A stretch of DNA of 64,000 nt from Watersipora subatra (lineage: Eukaryota > Bryozoa > Gymnolaemata > Cheilostomatida > Watersiporidae). Shown here piece by piece: positions 10,982-22,100 of the stretch (within the stretch, counting starts at the first letter, position 1; every line of letters starts with the position of its first letter). Where the stretch lies: contig NC_088708.1 in NCBI RefSeq assembly GCF_963576615.1, forward strand, positions 59,941,196 to 60,005,195, read 5' to 3'. The notes under the pieces were generated by a model. That model had not been told where the DNA came from and did not search any database. It was given only the letters and a program-made list of their open reading frames with translations. The translations under genes and the position numbers were made by a program.

Positions 10982-13188
10982 AACCTATAAGTATAACGAT
11001 GGCCTTAAACATAAGAGGAAATAAGAGAACGTATAGTAAGCAATAATAACTTTACACATAGTCTACTAAGAAGGAATCAAAACTTACAGGGCAGAAAGTG
11101 TAACGTGCTTGTACAAGAATAAGACATATCTCTATATCATTCTGGGTGACATGTGGAATTCATCTTCCCATAACTTACAACATTAAGCTGATTGTCCTTG
11201 ACTGAACAAAAATGAAAGAGGACCAAGCTACAAAGCTCACAGTTAACTCATCAAAATAAAATAAAGGTTATGACAACTTCCATATTTATACTCTATTGAT
11301 TATCTTTATTGACACTCACTACCAATATTTAGAGCAAGGCTAATGAGTGGAGGTAATCAAGCAATTCTAGCAGAACTTATACTCTGGGTAATTGTACAAT
11401 AAGTATTTACAATATTCTCTAAAAACCTACTTAATGAAAACAAATATTTTGATCAATTCGCTACAACCGAAGCAATATGAGAGTTGTCGGATGAATAAGC
11501 CAAGGAGGGAAAACAACTCCAAAACATTCGTAATAAGTTGTCGATTACTGGCTTTTTATTCATGTCTTCGATTAGCATATTCTACCTATTTGCTATTTAA
11601 AATGTGAGATTCTAATTGGCTGCATAAGAGCTCATACTTCTCATTTCAGTTACCTATATCATGAGCTCACTAAAATGCAATATGATTAACTAGTACTGGT
11701 TTCATCTGGTTTGATTGGCTTATGAAAGCAATAAATTTGCAGCAAGTCCCTAGTAAAATACAAAACAAGCTACTTCAATTCGAAGCATTGCCATTAGCAA
11801 AAACCTCAAAATATTAAATGAGCATTTCACTTGAGCATGTACAATAATCAGAAAAAACATTCGGAGCACTAGCAAAGCAGTTTATTGAAACTGGAAATCA
11901 AACAATGAAATCAAGCAAGATTGATTGCTCACAAGCAATTCGGTAGTTCTGTGTCATTTATGTTATAATTTACGTTACATTTACAATATAGTGCCCCCAA
12001 ACATAATAATAAACTAGTCAAATATACTTGCTGATAGACAATTACATAGACTAACAAATTACAACTTTATGATAACATACAGTGCAATCCTACAAAGTTA
12101 TTTAGCCTCTGACGCATGCATCTTAGAACGGTTTTTTAAATTTGTTTACTGCCTACTTTGGAGATGCAAAACCAGATGAATTATAAACAATAGCACCTGT
12201 CAAGATAGACATAATGAGTTAAATAATTATGAGCTGATAAAATTTTTTGTATGACAGCAAAAGCGATAAAAAATAATGTTGTAGTAGATGAATATCCTGT
12301 AGATTTTGGTAAGTTTTTTGCTGTTAAAGGGGATATACACCAATGGTTACTAACACTGACTTGCCATTCTGAATGATTACTGCAATGTAAATCAAACGAC
12401 TGCTATTTAAATTGATATAATTTCATTAATTTCGCACAACTAATATTTTTTGGAATGATAGCTAAACTTTATAATCAGAAGCATAACTTTTTGCTAGCAT
12501 CTAGCGCTAACTTTATATATGGACTTGCTGACTAGCCAGCCTGCTGCATCAGGCCTTAAACTAACCAACAAAAATGTGAATGTGCAGTGAAACCAAGCAA
12601 AATCGTTTAGTAAGATTTCAACAATCTATGAGATAAAAATGATTAATAGTCTTAGTTTTTCATTTTTGATCCATGTATGCCAGAAATGCATAGCTTAATA
12701 AAATGAACCAAATGAACTAGTCAAGCAGTTCGTAATGCATTTTAACACGTCATACTCATTGTTTTTTAATTCAGACTACTTCGGTTGTGTACAACTTCAA
12801 TAAGAGTTTATTTTAAATAAAAAATGGTTTATGCATCAAAAACAAACAGCTACACCTATTGCAATATAAATTACTTTAGTATTTAGTGTTTTACAAACAC
12901 TCACGGATCAACAAAAACTGTTGTAATGACTTGTTTGCAATTGCAAAATGTTAATTAACGTTTTACAATGGATGAACATAATAGCATTCAACGATCACTC
13001 AACCAAAGCTTACGGAAACAAAAAAACAACCTTGACATAGCTGTAGTTTACATAATTGTGTGTTTTGTAACGAAGCGTCTGTTGAATTATCGTAGTTTTG
13101 TGTATACATCCTTTTACGGCTTATTTATGTCTATTAAATTGCACATGCTTTTTAATCTGTTTTTTAAAGAATTTGATAGGTAGAATTG
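10982..13188. other. Intergenic region between divergent SRRD and METTL18
   Basis: The stretch is AT-rich with no coding potential. Both genes read outward from it, so their promoters should lie here. There is no obvious CpG island or repeat. A possible SRRD 5' untranslated exon would end at a GTAAGT donor near 11087 on the minus strand. Confidence 0.4.
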
Positions 13189-16100
13189 ATGGATTTCAAG
13201 TTCGATTTTCTTGCTCCATTAACAAATGACGCTGATGATAGTAAGTTTCAGGAAACTAACACAATAGTTTTATGTGCACAAACTCTGCTGAAATCTAATA
13301 GAGGCAGAATGTAATCTTTCAGCACTCAAAAACTTTGAGAACTCAAAGAAATCAGCAAAACAAAAACTAGCCACTCAGAGCAGCCGTGCATTTTTATCCC
13401 CAAGTGAAGAATTCAAAGACGCTGTCTGTGTTAGAAGTAATTCGGATTGAAATCCACAGATACATTTATGCTGCTAAAACAGAATTATGTTGTGTTGATT
13501 AATGATAGTATTCATCGTTTTTTTACGTCATCACCCTGTTTGCACATGCGCTCGTCCACGAAAAAGCAGCCATCTCTGTAGAAAACGATTGTCATTCTCT
13601 TGATTAATAGTATTTTTCGGTTTTGTTTTGATACTAAGATAAATAATTTGCAAACAAAAGCATCGTTTGCAATAATTAATTGCAGAAGCTTCGTGTTTTT
13701 AACGATAAAAGTTGTCTATAAAGATGGCAGACAATGATAGAATGACGTCACGAAAAAAACGATTATCTTACCAAATAATCTTACAACTGTTAGGAAGTAG
13801 CTCAAGTTTATTCTCGAACGCAGATACACTGCTAATCGGCAGTACTGACTTCTCAGATTAGGACCAATCCCGATAAATGACTGTTTAACCAATGTATTGT
13901 TGATTAATGTAATCAGGATCCTATAAAAGACCTTCCTAGATGTGAGAATCTAAGACTATGCTCTGAGAAAGGAAATCTCTAAGGTATGCAAAAAATGGTT
14001 TCACAATACCTTGTTTATTTAAAAACAAGATAATATAAAATAAGGTGCACTCTTGAATAAACTTATAAAAATAATTTTCTAGGGACATAGAACACAGTCA
14101 CCCCCTTTGTTCTTCGAAAGTTGACTCTTCCACTTAATCTGCTGACACGTCTGTCTGTCATGATGAAGCTGTATTGAAAGAGTAAAGTATATGGGTGAAC
14201 ATGCGTCCTCATATATGGGTTGAGAGTTAGCCTTGGTGTCCAAGAGTGAAACTATATGTTTCAACTTTTCAATATTGAATTTTGTAATTGTGGGGGTTCC
14301 TGGCTGTTGTTTTTCCGTCAGCGGGGTTTCATAAATTTTAATCTTCAGTTTTAATCCCTGGTCTGGTCTAAATTGGTACCAGATGAAGATCTTCTTACAC
14401 CACATGCCACAGGTTGTTATCGTCTGGGTCTTGTCACAAATGGTAGTAATCCCAATCGGGGGATTTGTATATGTTGTAACTCTGGGAGTTATGTATGTTA
14501 GCTGCATGGTGATGTGGCTTGTTATCTTTTTTAGGTTTATCTGTATATGGCTGATTTCAGGTATAACAATAATACAGGTTTGAGAGCCTTAACTTGAAAC
14601 ATGAATAACAGATTAAACAACTACACTAGGTGATATCGATATGAAGATACTTTAGTCTGATCATGGTACTTCAAGTCATGCTCTCTTTAAAATCCATGTA
14701 TTAACCACAACCTCAATACCGATCTATACCTGTTTATATAATCTGCTATTATGGACATGAGGAAGTTAAAAGAGAGAAATCTGTTGAAACAGTAAATTTT
14801 TTGAATACCAATGTTGCCAGAGTGTAAAGGTTGAGTAAGGAAGATAATCGTTGCTTAGCAACAAATGAAGGCTGTGCTAGTATGAGGTCTGATCTAAAAG
14901 TTCCAGTAATAGAGCTATAACTTGAAACTCAAAAGTAAGTTGCTTATATTACCTAACCAGTTATACCCTATAAACTACTTCCTTTGGATAACAGTTCTCT
15001 TGACAGACCTCCTTTGCAGTGATGCCATGCAGTGCTGAAAGCCATCAGCATTGATGTTGCATAGTTTTGTTGTTGTTGCTTGTTGAATTGATTCTGAATT
15101 CTTGAATTATTATTGATTGAAATGATTATTGGATTGAAATTTGGTCCCTTGTATAGTGGGTTTTAACTTAGGAAATATCCAGAAGTCACAGGGAGTCAGA
15201 TTTGATAGATATGGATGAGGCCCTACGGCCATGTTGTTTTTAGTGCAACACTGCTTATTATAAAATGGCAAATGCAAAGGTGGGCGTGGCAAAAACTTTC
15301 TGAGACTACTCATGTATGCTGTTCTGATAAATGGGACATTTTGATGAATTTATTAAAAAGTAGCTGGAAGCAACCGACAGACTTTGACATAAAATGTGGG
15401 CTCAAGCAAGAACCCATTGTCATCGCAACCTGAAATTTTGTCACAATATCGTAAAATGTTTGCCGGCGATTGCTGCAATAGGATTTTTCATCATTTTTAT
15501 ATGCAAGTGTACACAACTCTATTCCTGGAACTTTTGGATCAGACCTCGTGTACTATATGTTTCACGGTTCACAGAGATTAGCCTACACTTTTTTCTATTG
15601 CTAACAATAATTCTAGATGCAAGATAATGTCTCTCATTAAATTTGATTATATTCAGCCAACAGTAATATATCCTAAAGGACGCATTACAAACAGTGTTAG
15701 GAACAGTGTTGAGTTGTACACATTGTACACATTAATTTGTACTCACATTTATGTCTTCATGCCACTGGCATCACCTGGCTCATTTGAAACAACTTACGTG
15801 TATATAAATCATTTAAATAGTTTTATACTTTTGTGTTGTGATGTGCTACTGTAATGTATTGAGAGGTACGTTGTTTTAGCTCCTGTCACCCCTACGACTG
15901 GCACCCTCTTAGAAGATGAAGTTGAAGAGCTAGTGTTTTGTCCCACACCAACCCCTAGCGGTGTAAGATTCCTTGCTATGACAATTTCTATAAGAGGTTG
16001 AGAAGTAGCTTCTTTTTGTTTAACTCAAATTAATAGAACCTCTGCATCAAGAGGATGTAGCATTTTACTTGTATTAAGATAGAATCTATAAAAATATAAC

Positions 16101-19100
16101 ACACAGTGAAGATGTTAAGCATTATAATCATGTCATTGTGCCAAGAATTCTTAGCTGCCGAGTTTCAGTAAATTGATTGGGTTGAAATAATTGAGTCTGT
16201 TCTCTGTTAGAAGAGAAGTTATTCCTGAAAAACATACTTGTATTAGGTTAAAGTATACGATTGGTTAGTCAATGAAAGTAGTAATGCCGACGCTTAGAAG
16301 TGGCATTTATAGATGTGTTACGAGTTATGAACTTGTACACAGCTAAGGAATGAAATTTATTATTTACTTCTTCCTGATGAAGTTTGCTGATGAAGTGCAG
16401 ATGAACAGCTGCTCACCTTTCCATACTATTTTATTATGGAGTGTTGATTTGTACTAGTGCATGTTTCAACAGAGATACTTCTATTTTTTTAAATATTTCT
16501 AGACCTACTAACATTAGCAATAATCTTCGTATATTTTTGCTTGTATTTTATATATTTATTTGGGCATGTCCATAATTTATAACATGACAGTCAGAGAGGT
16601 TTTCACTAAATTCTGTTTATCCATTTCAAAATATACAACATTGAACTGTCCTATCTAGAAGATCATAACATTCTGAACAAGAAGATGCTAATTTTACTCA
16701 ATTTGACCAGATTCTCAGGTCATGAAGGCCCATTTGGGGCACGCATGACGTGACATCACAAAAAAACGTTTTTTTACCTATTTTCCATGTGGGAAGTTTC
16801 TGAAGTGACTAGTACTACCCATTAGACTTTAACACGTAAGATGGGCAAAGTGTCAAAGATGCATTTTATTGAAAAAGGTAAAGGGCTTATTGAAAGAATA
16901 ACATGAGTAAACGATTGAAAGTGTGTGTGACTTGACCAGCGAAATGTGCATGAGGTGACACTGTGATTTTCCCATGATTATTAGCCATTTATTTGTGTTG
17001 AAATTCATAAGAAACATAACACTGTAGTTAAAATCTTAATTGAGCATAATCGCATATTTATATGGAGTGATATAACATAACAATTAGTTTATGAAATTAA
17101 GTGTTACACATAACAACAAGCGTAAGTACATGGCACTAGTAAAGGCAGTAAACAGAAATACACAATAACAAGCTATTCAGCTAAATATTTATCCAAGAAT
17201 GTAAATAACTGCAAATGATCTGAACAACTCAATTTCAGTTTAAACTCAGTTTCAACTTTAATTTCAATTCAGTTTTATCCAATTCAGCAAATAAATACTG
17301 TAATTTGTTATTTAAAATTGGGCATGTGAAAATGGTGAGTGTTTGGTTCTCCTCTACTCAGGATTGGTCGTTTTCTTTTATAACAAATTCTAAACCCATA
17401 AGCCCTCTTACTCTCTTTAAAAACTTTACCTCAAACTCCTTGATTTTTACATCACAAGCTTTTATGATGGCCACATAGTTAATGTTGGTCATTTCTACAC
17501 TTTGTCTCATCTTTGACTACACCATGATCATCACACTTAAAACTTAAATCAATTTGAATAACAGCTGTGACTTTTTTCGTATTTTATGAATAGTTTTGTC
17601 CTCAGAACCACTGACACAGGCAGCACTTTGCACACAATGAATTTGTTGAGTTCTCTTTACCCCTAAGACACCCTCCCACCTTTCGTTTAGAAAAGCTTCA
17701 TTTTTACAAAATTCCTCAGGCTTGATGACAATAATGATTGCCTCTGATGGTGAACATTAAGCATTGAATGAATCTGCATTTTTTACAATGGCTCCATCAC
17801 CTTCAGTTTTACTGTCCTTTTCAAGCTTTCTCCATGCATATACTCAAGCATGCCTATACCGTAAAACATCTAAGTGAATGCCATGGCGCTCTATTTTCCA
17901 ACTTTTATTCTATAGTGGCGGTCAATTAGAGGGTGGCGTTATATTTTTCAAATGGCTTGTCAGAATTTTGGGAAGATAAATTTAGTCCTTTTACGAGCGA
18001 AGCGAATGTTTGCCATTGCGAAATGCCATGCGAAATGTTTGACATTAACCCTTTTGTATGCAATACATATGCTAACTTACCTCCAACTTGTCAAAGATCT
18101 CTAAATAAATACGCATTGAAAAGCTGAAAAACATCTCGACCTGCAAATTTATAAGCTATAACGATAATCTTTCAAATGCTACAAATATATATTCATGAAC
18201 AAGTAACGTAAATGAACCATACTTGGAACACATGCAGAAACAAAAATTAATGTTTTTTGAAACAAAAATATTTGCACCGTTTGCTCGGCCAATTGCGTTT
18301 TGGTTGTTGCTTTCGATAGAACAAACATCTTCTGGTTGGTCAATTCCTTCCACAGTGTCTTCTAACCTGAACTCTTCTTCTGCATTGCTGAACTAGTCGA
18401 TATTACCGTTGAAACAATTTTTTTAGCAGAGCAAAACTTTTATGTGTTGCATTTCGCACAAATACTTGTAATGATGAACCTTTCGCTGCATGCACATTAA
18501 GCACAACTTTTAGCCTAAAACTAGTCGTTCATGTACCCTCGTAAATGTAAACTGTTTTTTATATATGTACAGTACATTGAAGTGTTAGGAATGTGTTAAC
18601 AAAGAACTACGATTAGCCTCATACAGTTATTAATTATTTCTACGGTTGTTTTCAATGTTTCAACGAAAAAAAATGAAAAGCTTTCAAGTTTGACAATGAG
18701 GGAATTAATTGTTGTTGATGTAAACAATTCATTATTAATTCGATTTTGTGGACAGTTTTCTACTGATCACTTGCTATTATGGGTTCGTAAAGATCATAGA
18801 ATGTCTAAGTGGCGGTCAAATTAGAAGTGGAGGCGGCGTTCATTTAGAGGGTGGCACTCTATTTTCAGCCCTTCTCCCGTTATAGTGGCGGTCAAATAGA
18901 GTTGGCATGCAAATAAAGGTGGTGTTCAATAAGAGGTTCTACTGTATTTATTCACTAGAAGAGAAAGCCAGAGAATTTCAATGTATAAATAAATATAATG
19001 AATTTCTCTGGCCTCCCAATTCTAAAACATTCTAAGGCGGTCACTTAATGATGACTAAAATATGTTACAAAATGCTTCATATTTGATTTCATACAATTCA

Positions 19101-22100
19101 TATTTTGTATCTAGATAATCATGATAGTTTTTAATGTTATCATTCGGTGTTATTCGGGTTTATTTATTAGGCAAACAATGAGCACCTACCGACATTTACA
19201 CAAACGATACTAGGCGATGAAACCGTTATCAAACATATAACTGCTAGTGGACAGCAGGTAGACAGCGTTGGAGATAACACGGACTTGGTACCGGGTGTCT
19301 ATGAAGGTAGAGTATGCCTTCTTACCGTGATACCTCTATTAATACTTTGACGCCAAATCTTGTATATACAAGCAGGTCTTCTGATCCTAGACTGAATAAC
19401 AACTTTCTATCGACTGTGAAAGTACTTAAACTAGCACACTTTCTATCGACTGTGAAAGTACTTAGAATAGTTCTTTTTCTAGATATCCAGATACTTTTAG
19501 GTGGTTGGAAAACATGGGAGTGTTCTTACTTGTTGTTGGATTATCTCTACGAAAAATACCCTAAATGGAGGAAAGGAGATAATGTGCTGGAGGTAGCGTG
19601 TGTACAATATATCAATGGATATGGTCTATGATGTCAATGGTGTCTATGGTTATTACTGTTTCTACGTTCTTTGAAGTTGTTAATGTTAAGGTCTTAAGAA
19701 TACATTTAGAAATAATGCATGCCCACAGCTTGTGAATATAACTGCTCAATACGTTCACATGTATTGTGGTGGATGCTCCATGGCTAGCCTGTTTATAGCT
19801 CGGTTGTGGCAGTGGTCTTCCTGGACTCTATTGTCTTCTGAGAGGGGCATCCGTCACTTTCCAAGATTACGTGAGTTGGTTCATTTTGTTCTGTCATAAT
19901 CAAAAGTGATTAATGGAAAAAAATATCACATTAGAACTTACCATAGTATTAAAACATTAGGTCACATTGTAAATAAAGACCACCTATACTTTTGTTACTG
20001 AGTTTTGTTTCGCAGTAATATGCCATGTTACATTGTTTATTTTCCATCTGTAGAAATCTCAGTGTTTCTCTGTTTGTCGTTCGTTTGTCCAGTTCTAGCA
20101 ATTTAAATTGAGCACCGGGAAAAAACGCTTTCCACTGGATTTGAGCTCGGAACCTCCAAATCCGGTGGCAGACGTTCTAATCACTACACTAAGCTGCCAT
20201 TATTCTCCTAATATCTTACTTATCATTATCTAAAATTTATCGGTTTGGCATTGTCTTTCCGTGTTGCTTCGGTTCGGCATATCAGAGTTGTTTTTCCACA
20301 TTTAATTCTAGTCACGATTGCAGCTTACAAGATAAGTGTGTACTTTTTATTATTAATTAATCTAGCCTTTTGCGTTTGTTTTTCTTTTGAAATATTTTTA
20401 AAAGCTTTATATTCGTTACCCGTTTTTTCAATTTGTCATTTTCAAGAGTGCCATTTCAATTTACACGCCTTAATTTCCGGTTCTACTTGCAACCATTTCT
20501 AAAGCCAATCACTGAATACTATAAAAACTAAAAACTTCTCATGAACAGTAACTGTTGTATGTTGCATAATCTCCAATAGGAATTGCCTCTGCATTCTCTC
20601 TACGTTCGGTCAAACAAGGTATCCTCATGCGTTTCACTGCTTCAGTGATGTATTTAATTCCTTAATTAATTGCTTTCCTTTTTTATACACACACTTCTAT
20701 GTACTCATTGTTATTATTAATTCAACATATTCATGATTTCTATTTTTTTTTTCAGTTCATATTAATTGTATAAGTATAACTCATTTTTCATTGTAATAGG
20801 ACAGATTTTATCTAGCCACTATTACTCGCTTATTATTTCACATTTAAACACATTTACAGCTGTTTTATTTTTTCTCTAAATACATTTGACCTGCACAACA
20901 CACTTTTTTCATGATATGAAGTTTAAAAGTCGGAAAGGTAAATGTTGCATATGCTAATAAAAATGAATTTTTTGTTCAAAAACTTGTTTATTACCCAGGC
21001 AAAGCCGGGCATTCAGTAGTCTACTGATATAATTATGCTCAGTATAGTGTTCATATCTCATCGACCTTTTTAATTATAAGCAGTGGTTAGTTTTAGCAAG
21101 TATACATACATATAGTTGTGAGTTATATCTAATATGTACAAGTATATATAGCTGCAAACTGTAGCATGTATGTACATGCACATGTAACTGTTAGCTCTAT
21201 ATAACATGTAAATACTGTTGTGAGCTATAGTACGTATATACAGTTGTTAGCTCTAGTATGTATATACAGTTGTTAGTTACAGTATGTATATACAGTTATT
21301 TGTTATAGTATAAATATATATACAATTGTTAGCTATAGTATATAAATGCAGTTACTAATAGTGTGTCAACATACTGTTATTACACATATACCGTAAGACA
21401 TCTAATTGAACGTCATGGCGCTCTATTTTTAACCCTTCCTCTATAGTGGTAGTCAATTGGAGGTGGCATTCAAATAGAGGCTGCGTTGTATTTTTCAATT
21501 GGCTTGTCAGAATTTTGGGAAGATAAATTTAGCCCTTTTACGGGCGAAGCGAATATCGCCTATATTTTGCCCTCTTTTTCCGTCGGAGCGATATTAAACA
21601 TTTTGGATGCAATAAATCTGCTAACTTAGCTCCAACTTGTCAAAGATCTCTTGATAAATATGCATTAAGGAACCGAGAAATATCTCAACTAGTTGATATC
21701 TATTGCTTGTAATTAACTTCCGATGATATTATATTATAGTTTTGTCTTGCTTTGCAATTTATTGGAGCTTTCAATTTTTATTTTATTCTAAATTTGAAAA
21801 CATATTTTTATTTTATGTCTACATGCATATTTAACAATGTTGCAATAAAAGCTCATCGCATTCATTGGTATGTTTGCTAAAGTTTGCAGCCAAAACTAGC
21901 TTTTTAAGTGCAATAGATGAGGAGTTACGAGCATCGATCACTTGTACGATCAGATTACCGCAATTATGCCATCAAATACTATGCTATGAATTTGCAATTT
22001 TATAAGTTATATAGTGAAAATTTATCAAATGCTACAAATATTTGCTAGATATTATTTATGTCACTTGTTCATATTCATGAGCAAGTGACATAAACGAACC

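Noticed and set aside
10258..11102. 13-bp direct repeat GGGCAGAAAGTGT at both sides of SRRD, as if a retrocopy target duplication
   Set aside because: The 10258 copy lies inside the coding end, which is itself family-like. There is no poly-A tract, so it is probably chance.
20131..20198. Functional tRNA gene
   Set aside because: Only the box A and box B-like parts are convincing. The acceptor and anticodon stems do not close, so it was called a SINE head.
20580..20625. GIASAFSLRSVKQ segment with splice-like borders, considered as a METTL18 exon
   Set aside because: The flanking exons at 19870 and 23303 already join in phase and reproduce the family sequence. Adding this piece would insert residues absent from the family.
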